From Hoplostethus atlanticus (taxonomy: Eukaryota; Chordata; Actinopteri; Trachichthyiformes; Trachichthyidae), in assembly GCA_034670405.1 (NCBI GenBank), contig JAXDDX010000016.1, positions 1,136,501 through 1,200,500 of the forward strand: 64,000 nt of DNA, in the 5' to 3' direction. Each line of letters begins with the position of its first letter. Position 1 is the stretch's first letter. Shown piece after piece: positions 1 to 13,920 of this stretch. Position numbers and translations under genes: made by a program. The notes below the pieces were generated by a model. The model did no database searches and was not told where the DNA came from. It was given only the letters and a program-made list of their open reading frames with translations.

Positions 1-292
1 ATTAAACACAGATGGACTGTAGACTGGCATAGGTCTGGGCTGATTGTGTGATTTTGTGTCTGGTAGTTTATGATACAGTACGGTGACCCGTGTCTGAATG
101 GTGTTAAGTAACATGCAAGGTTTAGTAAGAGTGTGACACATACACAGTCTTATATGATCTCAAACAGTGACACAGGCAAAAGCTCGCACACTTTCACCCA
201 GAATCACTCAGTGATGCACACAACACACACACAGTCTTGTTTCCCTCTCTCACGCACATACACACAACACACAATCCTGTTTCTCTCTCTCA

Positions 293-294
<2 letters not shown>

Positions 295-329
<35 letters not shown>
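295..329. repeat. (CA)n microsatellite
   Basis: An uninterrupted CA dinucleotide run of about 17 copies, with looser CA-rich and CT-rich sequence just upstream. It explains the His/Thr-rich open frame over this stretch. Confidence 0.95.
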
Positions 330-333
<4 letters not shown>

Positions 334-1874
334 TCACGCACACTACAATTGCTTAACCCAGGTGCAGAGTCCCACACCTGTTGGAGCGTCTCTCTGTAAT
401 TAGCTCAAGACAATTATCATTGGTGGATGGAGGGAAGGGGCGGGGCGGGGGCTGAAGACAATGGGCCAGGTTATTCTTTCCCTATCATCTCCCTCCTTCC
501 TTCTCTCTCCCTGCTGTCGAGTAATGAAAGATTCTTCCCTTCTTCAAAGAGACGGAGTTTCCTACGAAACAGCTGAGTCAGAGGAGAAAAGAGAGAGGGA
601 TCAAAAGAAAAGCAGTGAGAACAGTAGGGAGGCAAGCGCGGTAACGCAATGCTGTTGGTGTGAGGCCCAGTGGCACACACTGATTGTATTCATTGTTATA
701 CACACAGGAGTCATTTTCAGGAAGCAGAAAGGACCCATGGCTCTCACACTTATACTATCAACTACAGTTTGGCCCAGCTACAGTATCTATTTGTAATCTG
801 GTAACACTTTACCTGAACCCTGCGTCATCCTAAAGCCTACAGTATAAGGAGGTTTTTCAAGTCGTACGTCAGGGGAAAGGGCAGAACAAGATGACTGTAG
901 AGCTAGTGATGGAGGCTCTGAGACATGCTCTATCAGGAAATCAGAGGGGAAAGTGTGAGGGTTTAAGTTCAAAGTAGTCATCATTACCAAATATTGTGGA
1001 ACCTGGTTTCTTATAATAAGGGTTGGGACCTGATTTGGGTCACTGGCTTTTTCTCCTGGTCCCCTCCTGGCAAGAGTGTCAGTATGTGTTTTAGAGTTTG
1101 TCTCCCAGGAAGGGAGACTGAATTTCTCATTTGGCTCCCAGACTGAAAATATTTAAAAACCTGGCTTTTGAGAGACAGTCACAAGCAGCTCCAGACTGAA
1201 ACAAAGTGAAACAGTGGAATATTGTGCATGGCTCCAGACTAAGTCCTTTTTTAAGGCCAGGAAGGAAACAGCGGAGAGGGGGAATCTCTATTAGTTCACA
1301 GACAGAGAGAAAGACAGACTGGGGGTGGAGGAATCCGAGTGAGGTTTGAGTCGTGTGGAGAAAGGGTCAGAGGTGCTTGGAGGGAAATCAGTCACATAGG
1401 CAATTGGTCAAACACAGACAGACGAGGGACTGTGGGTGAGGCTGGAGATGGGCTGAGGAATGGACTAGTGGATGGAATGGACAGCCGAGTCTCAGGGAGG
1501 TGACCGAGGGGCCAAGAGAAAAGCCTCGGTCCTCCTCAAGGGACAGATCTGTTTTCTCTCGGTTACGTCACCCGAACGTGAAATGCACACATAAACACAA
1601 CTTTTCTTGGCACACACATGCATGTCCCCCACGCACAAATGCGCACAGGCACGCGCAGGGATATAAAGAAGCCCTGTGAGGTCAGATCCACCGGGCTGAG
1701 GCTGTCCACTGTTAGTAGGGATGGCCAGCTAAACCTCACAGTCTCACTGGCAGCTACAACCACCACCACCAACCACTATACCCTGCTCTGCCCTGCCCTG
1801 CCCTGCCCTGCCCTGGCCTAACATCCACTGGCGGCTGTCTGTCCTGGCCTGCTGTTGGGGTCTCTGGGGTAGAA

Positions 1875-1877
<3 letters not shown>

Positions 1878-1908
<31 letters not shown>
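1878..1908. repeat. (TG)n microsatellite
   Basis: A pure TG run. A short CCCTG pentamer tract lies just upstream near 1789-1815. Confidence 0.93.
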
Positions 1909-1909
<1 letters not shown>

Positions 1910-2819
1910 TATTGGGGAGGGGTCCAGTGCCACCGATTTGGGCCTGGTGGTCTTTTCGTCTAAAATGTCAGCGTCCAACTTTTCCCTCCTTCCCTCCTGT
2001 TATCCAGCCTCTCTCTTTCGTTCCCTCTCAGCGTTCTCTCGGGCCGGGGGGCCTGTGGGCCTGTGGGGCCTGTGGGTAGGGGCCTTATTCCATCAGCCTA
2101 GGGCTTCTGTCAGAGGCTTGTTCCATTTTGCGTCATGGTGTTGACTGAGCGGACCCCACACTTAACTCCCATAGAGCTATGGGGTTGGGCGGCAGGGCGG
2201 CCGGCGGAGGCTAACGCGGCCCCGTGTTCAGCGCGGTAATCTGATGGCCGTGTTTATTTTATGTAGCTCTCCTTTGATGGAGCAGAAAAAGTCTTTGGGC
2301 TTTTTGTTTCAGCACTTTCACTGCCAGGTCAGAGGTGCTCGCCGTGGTTACGCTCAGGAAGAATAATATTTGCCCTTAAATTCGCTCCAAACAGGCTTTT
2401 TTCCATATTAGTGTCAGGGATACTCTCTGGGTTTCTGCCTTCCACTGATTCGGCACATTAGAGGTGAAGGGTGGCGGGGGACTGCACCTCAATAGCATCC
2501 CTCCCTGCAGGATAAGAGGGGGTGTTCAACAGGTCGTCCCCGGGGGCACCCCTGGGTGAACCCCCCGTCACACTCAGCTGAGGGCCTGAGAGACAGCCCT
2601 GCGGTCATATATAAGGCCCAGTAGTGAAGGAAAACACACACATAAACATACAAAAACACCCCCCCCCCCCCCTGCCTGGCTGCCCTGGGCTCCACCTCAG
2701 CTGTGTCAGTATTCCAAACTTCCCAGGGGTTCTTTTTTTAATGGAGTCACAAAAAAACAGAGTTACCTCCTCCTTGTCTCCCTGCGCCTTACGCAGCCTC
2801 GCCTCAACTCAGAGTCTTT

Positions 2820-2821
<2 letters not shown>

Positions 2822-2863
<42 letters not shown>
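2822..2863. repeat. (CA)n microsatellite
   Basis: A pure CA run of about 20 copies. Confidence 0.95.
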
Positions 2864-2865
<2 letters not shown>

Positions 2866-3663
2866 CTATCTGCCTTGTGTCAGCTGTTTTGGATGGGTCA
2901 AAAAGCCAGAGAACCACACGAAGTTATCATGTGAGGTTTGAACCAAAAGCCAGAGAGAAATCAGAACTGTCCACGTTCACTGAATCACATTCTCCTGCCT
3001 AGTCTTTGTGTAATGTTTTGTGTGTTGCCTCCCATCACCTTTTTTATTTTTTGCACATATCTCTCTTGAGCTTTTCAGTGTTGATCTGACCTAGTGAAGT
3101 GGCGACTCAAAGAACTCGCTTTGTCTTGCAAGAATGCATTTTACTTTGAAGAGTAATTGGCATATGGGTTTTGAGAGAAGCAGTCCAAATTGTGGCAAGA
3201 ATACTATTTATCCATCGTCATCGTGTGATTCGAATTGGCTCAGGCCTCTGGTGTCATCATGACATGAGAGGAATGAATGGTTCTGATGCAAGACGAGACA
3301 CATTAGGGAGTTTTGTATGGGTAATATTTCATCTCTTTGTAGCTTCTTTATTATTTATGCTCTGGATACAGAAAAGGCTGGGTTTAGGCCAGATATAAAC
3401 AATAAGCACACACACACACACACACACACATGCACACACACGCTTATGCTGACACACAGATGTAAATTGAGTATATTACTGAGCTTTCAAACACACACAC
3501 ACACACACACAGAAACCGGATCACCACCCGTCATACCCCTCCTATCATCTCCATGCTACCCACAGTAGAAACCATATTTAGAGATGGACAGTTTACAGTT
3601 CCTACCCCCCTCGGTGTTTCCCACCATCGGCCTCTCTGTTCTAACACATTAGACATGATCCTG

Positions 3664-3680
3664 CCCCCCCCCCCCCCCCC
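3664..3680. repeat. Poly-C run
   Basis: Seventeen consecutive C residues, which is error-prone sequence where run length should not be trusted. Two shorter CA tracts lie to the left at about 3407-3430 and 3490-3511. Confidence 0.9.
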
Positions 3681-5926
3681 TTGTGACCGTGAGGTATGTG
3701 CTTGCTCACGGATGAAGGAGCCTAAGCTCTGATGTAATTCACGAGAAACAGGAGGGGAAACTACCCTGGTGGTAGGTAATCCAATCCCTCCCGGTGCAAT
3801 TTAGCAGCTCAAAACAATTACCTACTGCCCCCAAATCAGCTCCAGCAGCCAGACAGAAGGGATGTAGGCCGGACATGTTGGCAGACACACTGATTTAGTA
3901 GGGCATTGGAGGGGATAAGCTGATCTGGATCTGTGTCTGGCAATGCTGTATTCACTGTTAGAGTGAAGTGGCATTGAAATGTGCTGTGATTGACGCAGGC
4001 TTGAAACCCAATCCCCTGCAGATGGCACAGGGAGGGAAACAGTAGAGGTGCTGGGCCCGGTGAGTCACAAAGAGGTAACGTCAGTCAAACCCAGGGACTC
4101 ATCAGCCAGACATCAGCCTGTGAGGCGTGTCTCTCCTCCTCTTCCTCCTCGCTGTCAGGCTCACCCAATCAGAGGCTGATACAGGGGGTGTGTCTTTCCG
4201 GTGTCATGCCTCTAGTCTCTATCTTTGTTCAGTCATTCTATTACATAGGATCACTTTGTACTGCTTATCCCTCACCTATCTCCGTCCAGTCATCCTATCC
4301 TATGCCATCCCATGCTTTTCTTTTCGTCACCGCTCTGTCTTCGTCACCCCTCTCATCTTCCTAGCAGTAGCCACTGCCACTGTGTTTATTGTCCTACTGT
4401 GTAACCTAGACCTCTGTCTATCCAGGCATACTGTTCCATCCCTTCCCATCCCACTGTTTGTCGTCATCCCTTTCTTTTCTTCCTAGCGCTCCTGTTGTTT
4501 CTGGGCTCAAAGTCCATTGTATTACAGGGAATTTCCTTCTTATCGCTCACTGGACCATTCCTTGCATTCCTGGCATTCTTCCTGGCACTGCCAGGGGTCC
4601 AGCCAGATGCGGGGGTGTCTGTAATACAAGGCAGACACTGAGGCCACCCAACACCATTCTTACACCAACAGTAACCTTCTGATGAGGATGGACAGGGTGA
4701 TGGATGAACATAAAAAGGATGTGGAGACAGGCAGAATAAGGAGGGGGAGACATAAAAAGACAGTGGAGGTGGGGGTGTAATGGTAATGTATGTTAACTCT
4801 GGGCCAAAAATAGAAACTTCTGGATAGTTTTCATTTCTAAGTCCTTGACTCACAGACTGTTATTGATAAAAGGAGACATGTGAGGTAGTTGGATCTCTCC
4901 GTTCAGCAGTTTATGGCTAATTGGGAACAGCAGGAGGTCAAAGTGCACATAAACATTGGGAACTAGAATAGAGAGATGAAAATAACTTTCATGTCATTCC
5001 TCTTAGTCACAACCCTCTGATGATAAAGGTGGTTCACTTACTGCACACTAAATAAGGCTTTAGTAAGTTTCCACCATGAACTAAGGTTGAGGTCAAGGTG
5101 GTTAAAATGTGGAGAGAGAAAAGGAGGTTGTGACAGGTCATTGGGCTGTCAGTGGGTGATAGTGATACGGGTGGTTAAGAAGAATGCACGCAAAAACATT
5201 ACATCCGTATCTATCTCTCACTATTCCGGAGATAAGATGGAAGGATGAGGGACAGATAGTTCATACTTTATGTAAACACAGACAGTAAATGGGTTTTTTT
5301 CCACAGCAGAATACAAGGAAGCCAGAAATGCATTACAACAACCACAGCAAACATTTGTTTCAAAAAAAGAAGACAGACTGTGTCTTCTTGTGCAATCTTC
5401 TGTCTGCAGCCTTTTAAGTCAAAGCAACTTCAAACCCAAGTTGACATTTCAGTGAACTTGAAGTCCCTCTTCCCTCCCTGCACAGTCGAGGGACGGCCTG
5501 CCATATGTGGAGAGAAGTCATTTTGATCAAATGCAGTCGGCCTCCAAGCTGTTGTGTTCGACTCCCCAATCCAACTTGCTACTTCAAAATATAAACACTG
5601 ATAACATGCGGAAATGAAATTTCCTTTCCTATGTTTGCCCTTAGTTATGATGAAATGTACACACTCTACATGACTGACGCACTGGAAATGGATGATTATA
5701 GTGGAACGAACAGCTTTAAGTTGTGTTATCTGTTATAATTGTTGTGGGATGTTGATTCATGATAGTCAGCGTGTAATGAGCTCTAATGTAATGACCGGCC
5801 AGTGATGAAGAGGCCTGAAGTGCGTCAGCATTCACCGAGACAGCCAGGCCGTGTCAGGTTAAAGGGGTAGAGGGTTATAAATCGCTTGGTGTGAACTGTA
5901 ATGGCACTATAACGGACGTAAGCATT

Positions 5927-5927
<1 letters not shown>

Positions 5928-5992
<65 letters not shown>
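5928..5992. repeat. Long (TG)n microsatellite
   Basis: About 32 uninterrupted TG copies, followed by a short CATC tetramer tract at about 6008-6024. This is the longest pure dinucleotide tract in the window. Confidence 0.96.
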
Positions 5993-5993
<1 letters not shown>

Positions 5994-7341
5994 ATGTATG
6001 TGTGTGTCCATCCATCCATCCATCCACAAAAGGGCACCCCCCGCATTTCCCCATGTGACTGGGGTCACATCACATTGACACAGTTACTGAGTAGGGCAAA
6101 CTTGCGACGTCACAGAATTCCTCCTCCCTTTGTCTTCCTGCTATCCTCACTCCTTCCCACTCACCCCCCCCCCTCTCCCCTCCTTCCCCTCACACCCCTA
6201 CCAAACAGACGCACACCCCTCCCCAGTTCCCCTGAGTGTTTGTCAGCAGCTCTCAGCTTCCGTAGAATAACACGACAACAGACTCAGTGTGTGTGGCTGA
6301 CGCAGACGCACGGGGCGCCGGCAAGTAGTGGTCAGCTCTGATACAGTATACATCACTCACACACACACACACACTCACACACAGTAACACACCGCAGAAA
6401 TGGTGCAAGCAGACTGACAAAAGGACAGAGAATGCACAAGTAATGTCTCCTGGGGAACTTTTCTGCACGCCAAGGAATGTACTAAAAATAGGACCTTCAC
6501 TTTCACTCTCCTCTCCTGTCTTTCTCTTCTCTCTCTTCCTTTCTTTCTCTCTTCGCAAAGTTCTGTATTGGGGTCACTGGGGCGTTGATGTTGCAGCCAG
6601 ATGATAGAAATCATTAGCTGTTTGACTGGTTTATAGGCTCTTTAGCCTGTGTTTGATTACGTGCGCGTTCTTTTGGTTGTTCGAGGCTTGTACTGTTTAC
6701 AGTTCGTCGAGTCGAGAAAGGGTGATGGGGAAGGAGAAAACGCAGAGGGACATGGGGAGAAAGGGATTTAACTGGAGGAGAGGACGAGAGAGTAAGTAAA
6801 AGGAGCTGAGGGGGGAATCACTTTGAAAAGGAGGAAGAGATGGGGAGAGAGAGGGATGCAGACAGGACACACAATGACAGGGGAGGAAAGAATGTTTAGG
6901 GCGACTGAGAATGGCGGTGAGAGGAACGGGAAGGAGCCGGAGGGGAGACAGGGGAGAAAGTGGGAGCTCTGAGACAGGCCCGGGCTCTCCAGCGTGTTAA
7001 CACCAGTCTGAGATGGAGGGAGCGAGCAGGGTAGATGGAAAGAGTGTTTGCACAGTAAAAAGTTCCTTTTGCGTGGGTTGCCTGCTTCCCGCTGTAACCC
7101 CCCCCCCCCTCCCCTCCTCCCTCCTCCTCCTCCTCCCATCCCCCCCCCCCCTTCCTCTTCTCCTTCTCACACTCTGTCTGTGACCTATTGCTTCAACTAG
7201 TTCATTCAGAGATTTCCTCACTCACAGACGCAAGACAACTTGGAAGGAGTGAGAGAGAGAGAGAGAGAGAGGGAACGTGAGCAGGTGAGCGACGCAGAGT
7301 CAGAGAGGGAGTGGGTTTCGGCTGACTCGCACTGTTACACG

Positions 7342-7349
7342 TACACACA

Positions 7350-7395
<46 letters not shown>
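7342..7395. repeat. (CA)n microsatellite
   Basis: A CA run of about 26 copies with one interruption near the left end. A (GA)n run lies upstream at about 7250-7270. Confidence 0.94.
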
Positions 7396-7400
<5 letters not shown>

Positions 7401-9300
7401 ACTGTGTTTTGTCACATACCATAGAGTTTGGTTTCCAAACAAAATGAGTCTTGTAAATGTGTGTTTAATAGAGAGCTGATTTAAACATTTTGCTCTCCCG
7501 GTTTCTGCCAGGACAGAAGTGTGCCTCATGCTCTCCCTTTCATCCCTGCATCCTGCCCTTTGCACAACTCTCTGAGCTGAGCCAACAGAGGAAACCTGTA
7601 ATAATGACGCTGGTTATTGTTGTCCTTTAATGATCTAATAAAAAAGCAAAGCAACAGATGCACAACAGCCCTATCTGTCTTTAGTAGGTCCCGCAAATGG
7701 AAAAGGAAGAGAGCAATTGACACACGTAATTTGTAAATCACGTCCATGGGGAGTTTTCCCAACTAAAGACTTGCCAGTGGGGGGTGGAAAAGGGGGGGTG
7801 GAGAGGGGTTATGGGAGGAGGGTCTCCTGTCGTAGATCTGTTGGACAGAAGACAACAGCACATTAACACTGATCACTGAGGTTAAGGAAGAGAAAGTGAT
7901 GGACGTCACTTTATTGCCCAATGACTACGACCCCCCTCCTGTGTGTCACTATTTCTCCCTTTACCCCCCTAAACCATTAACAGACTCACTTGCTCTCTGA
8001 CGTAGGTAGGACCATAAGGGGGCAAGTGACAGGGTGAAGGGGGAGGGGGATGATGATGGTGCTGGGTAGTGAGTTAGGGTAAGGTTCCCATGACGATTGC
8101 TCAGATAGGATGCCCTGCTGGAGTCACACACTTGGGAGACAGCTGGAGAGAATGAATGGCGGGACGGAATGACGGTGTAGAGAGGAAGAAGAGGGGGTGG
8201 GGGGGGAGGCGGGGGGGTCAGGAGGAAAGTTAAAGGTATCCTGTTATAGGAGAGTAAATATTAACAGTAATAGGTCGGTCCTTTGATTTCCCTTTGAGCG
8301 TAATCTCTCTGTTTGTTTATTCAAGTCCTGCTGGAATTCCCTGGAGGAAATGAGGGAGCTACATAAAAATGATGAATTTATTACTGCTCTTTCTCCCATA
8401 ATCCCGTTTACCAACGGAGCAGCGTTGCGTCATGTCCAACACTCGCACTGTTTACACATGACACTGTGAGGTAAGCAGAACAAGAGACCCAGCCTTGAAA
8501 ATCCACTTGACTACTTTATGGTCCACCTGGACGTGGAAATGAACGTGGCAATAAACATTTAGGGGGAAAACCGACCAACCGTAATAGAATGAACTGATTT
8601 GGTCGGTGTTCTTGTGTTAATCACACCTTATCACGCTGTTACAGTAAAGTGTACAGGTATACAATGAACAAAAATCCCCCACCTAATAAAAACACACAAA
8701 AAAAGTCCTGGCCAAGCTGTTTCCTGACCGTTACAGATAATACACTGACTTTCTGATTCTGTTTACGGAGTAGTTTTAGGGAAAGTGACTTGGCAGGCAG
8801 TCACATGAATTGTGCAACTGGGTGGATTACAAACATGGCAAAAGGTGAGTGTGAGGCGTGATTGGAAGCCTGCGTAATAATGTGTGAATACATGCCATGG
8901 CGCACAGGAAACCTAGTGTCGAGCATGACCAAGTTGAGTGAAGCTTGTGTGAGTAAAGTTTGTCTGGCAGAGAGGCCTGGCAGGCCCTGTCACAGGTTCC
9001 CCTTCCTCCTCTCTCTGATGTCTTTGAGGTTCTAGTCTGAGTGTCTCACTCTGTTTCTCCTCCTATGGTGGTTTACACAGATTGGTGATGTAATGGGTAG
9101 CATATGAAGGCCACACACAAACACACACACACACACACACACAGAGACACACACACAAACACTGATACTCATACACGTTATACAGACACCGCACTTATAC
9201 CACCACATGCCCATAATTACACACATATACTGTATGCACACCCATTTACACAAACCCTGGATTCCCCCTTTTCCAACAAGCATGCACCAGTGTGTGCTCA

Positions 9301-9336
<36 letters not shown>

Positions 9337-9378
9337 AAAACAAAAGTCTAAACATGAGCATGCACCCACAAACACAAT

Positions 9379-9380
<2 letters not shown>

Positions 9381-9422
<42 letters not shown>
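9381..9422. repeat. (CA)n microsatellite
   Basis: A pure CA run. It is preceded by a (CT)n tract at about 9299-9325 and by shorter CA tracts from 9113, so this whole 300-base stretch is simple sequence. Confidence 0.94.
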
Positions 9423-9425
<3 letters not shown>

Positions 9426-9830
9426 AGTGTCATAGTGTGTGAGTGATCAGTGCTGGCTGACGTGTGCTTCAGAACCACCCAGGAGACCCCCATCATGGTA
9501 GGCAGCCGAGAGAGGGAATGAGGGAGAGTGACTAACTTCACTCTTTCTTTTCTTCTCTCCCCAGCTGTGTCTTCAAACGGACCTTTGATGTGGGAAATTA
9601 AAAAGAGCGAGTGTGTCAATATCTCCCTCCGTCCAACCACACTCATCCATTTCCTCTCCTTCACTCCAGTTTTCCTCCTTTCCCTTCTTTTCTTCTCCAC
9701 TGTTGACCGAAGAAAGGAGAGCATGACCCTTTTCACCACAACAACTCTCAACACCACCCACTCTCTGCCACCAGGCCCTCATCATTTGAAGGGTGTTTGT
9801 TTGTGTGTGTAGGCCCACCGCTGGACCGGC

Positions 9831-9833
<3 letters not shown>

Positions 9834-9868
<35 letters not shown>
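9834..9868. repeat. (TG)n microsatellite
   Basis: A pure TG run of about 17 copies. Confidence 0.94.
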
Positions 9869-9869
<1 letters not shown>

Positions 9870-10193
9870 TGATGCCTGCGCGCATAGAAGGCCCACCACT
9901 AATTATTTTCTAACCGCACCATGAGTGTATGTCTGTGAATGAGGGTCTCCTAATCTCACACACAGCCTCAAAAAAGCTTTCTTCCTGTTTCTTCCCCTCT
10001 CTTCCCCTTCGCTCTCACTCTCTCTCTCTATCTCTCTCTCTCTCTCTGTGACTTCCCTGGGGTTTACAGTATGTGTATGTTGCATTAGCTGTCCCCCTAT
10101 GCCTTGATGACTGGAAACTAATTTCTGCCCTTTGCAACAGTGGGCCACGCTTTACTGCACCTGACTGAGTGTTTCCAGGCTGCCCTGCTCAGT

Positions 10194-10194
10194 C

Positions 10195-10238
<44 letters not shown>

Positions 10239-10251
10239 AGAGAGAGAGAGG
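10194..10251. repeat. Compound (TG)n(AG)n microsatellite
   Basis: A short TG run passes directly into an AG run of about 12 copies, then a second AG run after a small interruption. Confidence 0.9.
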
Positions 10252-11256
10252 AATACAGATAGTGTGCAACATTGTGTTGGTATGTGTACAGTACACTCTG
10301 CATTATACGTTGTACGTGTGTGTGTGTTTTTGTGTGTATCTTTTTATTTGAGAGATGTCTTTGAAAGTGTGTGTGTGCATAATGCATGTACATGTATGTA
10401 TTGTATGTGTGTGTATGTGTCTATTGCTTTAACCCCATCACCCCCCCCCCCCACCCCACCGGTGTGTATCTGTGTTAATGTAGTGTGGTGGTGTATTGGA
10501 CCGGTCCAGTCACTGTTTCTATGCAACACTTAGAGGCCCCTTCTGGTCTGGACAACACCTCTCTCCTGCTCCTATCCGTCTCTCACTCCTCACTCTTTCC
10601 TTCACCCTGGAGAGGGAGAGAGGGAGCGAAAAAAAGAAGAAGGGGGGTGGTGGGGCGGGGGGGGGGGGGAAATAACAGGCCGCTGTCTCAGGAGGGGCTC
10701 TGTCTGGAAAAAAAAAAGAGCAAGGGGTGAGAGAGGTGGGAGAGTGAGGTGTTTGCTCTGGGTATTAACTATAATACAGGGAATGTGCCATGTGTAGCCG
10801 AAAAGAGTCCTGCCATAAATTCAATAATAGAAGGTGAACACACTTCTATGACATTTTCGCCTCTGAACACAATACACACCATTGAGCAGCTCAAGAAGGA
10901 GAGAACGGGGTAAACTACAATATAGGCTATAAAAGATACATGGCTGGAGATCCGCTGATAGAAATGAAACAATGGGCTTTTTAAAAACGTCTGCAGTGAT
11001 AGAGAGAGGGGGGAAGAGATTTGGAGATGGAAAGATAGAAAGAGGTAGATGGACCGATTAGCGCAGGTTAGCGGGATGCGACGGAGGAAGTGCTGGAGAT
11101 AGGGACAGGACAGGACGGGAGAAAGTGATAGAGGAAAGAAAAAAAAAAAAAAAAAGAAAAAACAACGGAACATTTTTTTTAAGTTTCGCAAAGGGAGACA
11201 GGCAGCAGGGAGGGGAGGAGGAAAAAGAGAGAAAAAGAGCGAGAGAGCGAGCGTGT

Positions 11257-11299
11257 GTCTGTGTGTGTGTGTGTGTGTCTGTGTGTGTGTGTGTGTGTT
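11257..11299. repeat. (TG)n tract immediately upstream of the il11 promoter
   Basis: An interrupted TG run that ends about 15 bases before the AP-1 consensus and about 50 bases before the TATA box proposed for il11. Length variation here would alter promoter-proximal spacing. Confidence 0.85.
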
Positions 11300-11312
11300 T
11301 TTATGAATGAAG

Positions 11313-11356
11313 TGAGTCACTGCGCCGATGTGTCATAGGCCCGACGTCTTTATAAA
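11313..11356 (+). promoter_or_regulatory. Probable il11 core promoter: AP-1 site plus TATA box
   Basis: TGAGTCA, a perfect AP-1 (Fos/Jun) consensus, lies at 11313-11319 and TATAAA at 11351-11356, about 412 bases before the il11 start codon. A GACGTC core lies between them at 11343-11348. AP-1 sites are known to drive mammalian IL11 transcription, so the arrangement is biologically sensible. The transcription start is inferred to lie about 25-30 bases after the TATA box. It has not been observed. Confidence 0.65.
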
Positions 11357-11768
11357 GGAAGTTTTAAACAAGCCTAAACACTTCACTGCGCGCAAAAATT
11401 GGACTAACGACACTCGCATCCCTCTCTCTGCACTTCTGTACCTCTGTCTATCCAAACTGTCTGAGTGTCTGTCTGTCTGTCTGTCTTTAGCAACTTCAAA
11501 AAGACCACAGGGGCTGATCTCAAACTTTGACTAACACAGAAAGTTTGAAGATATTGATTTGCCTTTTTTTCACTCTCAGGCATCCTTCTACTTTCTCATT
11601 CATTCATTCTGTCCTCTACTCCTGACAACTTGCCTCCTCACTCCTGGCTGAAGAGAAACTGGAGCACGTGACAATTTCCGGAGTTGAATTTATTTATTAA
11701 TTTTCTTCTATTTATTTATTTATCTACGTTTCTCTGCTGGTTTACTTATTTTTTGGACCTGAATCAAT

Positions 11769-13876
11769 ATGAAATGTAAGTGTTTGTATGAGTTTGTTTT
11801 ATTTATATTTGCTTAATTCCTACATTGTCATCTCTCTTTCAGCTTTGTCCTGTTTCATTTTCATGTGCTAATATTTGGGGATTATAGAGCTATTATTATA
11901 ACGTTGTTATGACTGATAGCAGCTATTCCATTGTCATGTGGGCTAAACCTCAGCTATTTACTTAGTGTAATAGTCCATAGTCTAAACCTTTAGAAACCAC
12001 TCACTATAGGAAACTACTTTATTATTTGGTAATCCTTTACTGTTGCTCTAAGTTAGACAAACACTGAAAACTCAGATGCTCCTGTAGTCTTCTTTGGCTG
12101 TGATTCTTGTGGTTCACCTGTAATTATCAAGCATTCATCATTTCAACACCACTTGTGGTTCCTTTTTAATACTTAGTCTACCTTGTATTTGAACTTGAAA
12201 GGAAAAGAATGAATGAGCTTACTGTTACAGAGTTGACTTGACTTGGTCTATATAATTTATACCACCAGCTCAAGTACCTATCCAATTGCAGGTGTGACAA
12301 TCAGCAGCATTCATTGCGTTGCTTATGGTAAAGGAACGGTGATATTCTGTGTCATAGCTTGGCTCTTAATGATTTAATGATTTGCATTCAGCTTGTGAAA
12401 ACATGACTCTGACACTGAAGCTGTACAGGATTCCTCTGCCAAGTCTGGAACTATTGTTTATATTATGGTGCAATATCTTCCCCGAGAGTTGACAGCCGTG
12501 GCCTGAGGTCATCATCATTATGGCAGGATGACAGCGCCTTTCCACTAATTGCTTCCGTTTTATCCTACCCTGCAGTGCTGGGCGACTCCTCCTCATCCCT
12601 CATTTTCTCGCTGCTATTGGCTCAGCTGCCTGTATTTACATCTCCCACGCCGGTTCCTCAGCGGCGGCTCCACGACCTGGATAAATTGTCAAATCAGACG
12701 AAAAATCTACTGAAGCTCACCCAAGATCTGCTGGTAAGTGGAGATGACTTCAAGATGATTGCCAATCTTGGCTATTGATTGGGGGATAGGCTAATGGGGC
12801 GCTTGTCAATGCTAATTGAATTGGGGGGGTGAGGGCGGAGGAGGATGCTGGTCATTGGGCCAGAACCTACCTTGATTGATCTTGTTCTAACTGGATTTTG
12901 GTATGTATGAATGTTACCCCTCAGTTGGCGTCACCCTTCAGACACCACAACCTTTGCATCAAGCACTGCTGTAGGAACACTGTTTGGTTGAACTGGGTTG
13001 GCTCAGATCTTCAGTCCGAGTTAAGCTGCTTACATTGCTGACAGAATGACTGGGGTCCATCTGCATGCTGAGATCAGGGCAGCGAAGACCTCAGGGGACA
13101 TTTAATCCGTATTGAACACCGAGTGGAGGGGAGGTCTGATTCAGCAACCTCCTGGTCCGCTCACCTGATTGGTGGCCTACCAAACATCGAGTGAAGGTGC
13201 AACTAAAATGTGTTTTTCATTGTATTCTCTTTAGTCTTTATGTAATTAACCAGGCAGAACACTTAAGAACAACCTCCCATTTACAGTGATGGACTAGCCA
13301 GAGAGCTCTTGATGGGGGCGATGGGATAGAGCTTAAAGTAAAAGGTCTAGGGGGCAGTTTGGTATCTTCCATCAAGATGATGTTAGAACTACACACCAAG
13401 GCTGTACCTGTATCCAGCCAAGGCTGAGCTGCCAAGCATGTCATCTGTGGAATGACAGCAAAGCATATCATATGCCTGTTGATATACAAACATGTTTAGT
13501 CTCAGTGGCTAGACTGAGGAAGTTTGGTGGGTGTTTTTTTAATTTTTTTATATGAAATGTGAATCATTTGCACATACTTTAAATTCTGGACAGAAATCTT
13601 ATGATGTTGACAGTCAGGTGTGTAGGGAAATCAGATTTGAGACCTTCGGCCAAGGTTTGGATCCAGCTGGTGATCGTATATCATACTGTGTTTTAACAGG
13701 TGAAAAGAAAGCGGGATCGTATCTCTGGATCTTTGGTTACACGTGATGACTGATCCAGATTCTATTTTTGCATCATGCAAATCTTAAACTCTTTTGTTCA
13801 GGGGATGAAATCAAAAATAGCCACATACTCTCTCTAGTCTTGCTCAGTAGATAGTGTTCAGTGTGTGCGTGAGTGT

Positions 13877-13920
<44 letters not shown>

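Larger units (their letters stand above)
1..11300. other. Gene-free, microsatellite-rich region upstream of il11
   Basis: No exon chain or recognisable protein could be supported on either strand. The open frames here are short and mostly translate CA/TG, CT or GA repeats. The stretch holds at least eight long (CA)n/(TG)n tracts, a 17-base C run at 3664-3680, and G-rich runs near 8191-8218 and 10641-10669. It may contain distal regulatory DNA for il11 or an unseen gene further left, but no specific element was identified. Confidence 0.6.

Noticed and set aside
9032..9757. Minus-strand 241-residue open frame rich in Val/Cys
   Set aside because: Much of it translates TG and GA repeats, and the remainder shows no conserved motif or splice sites.
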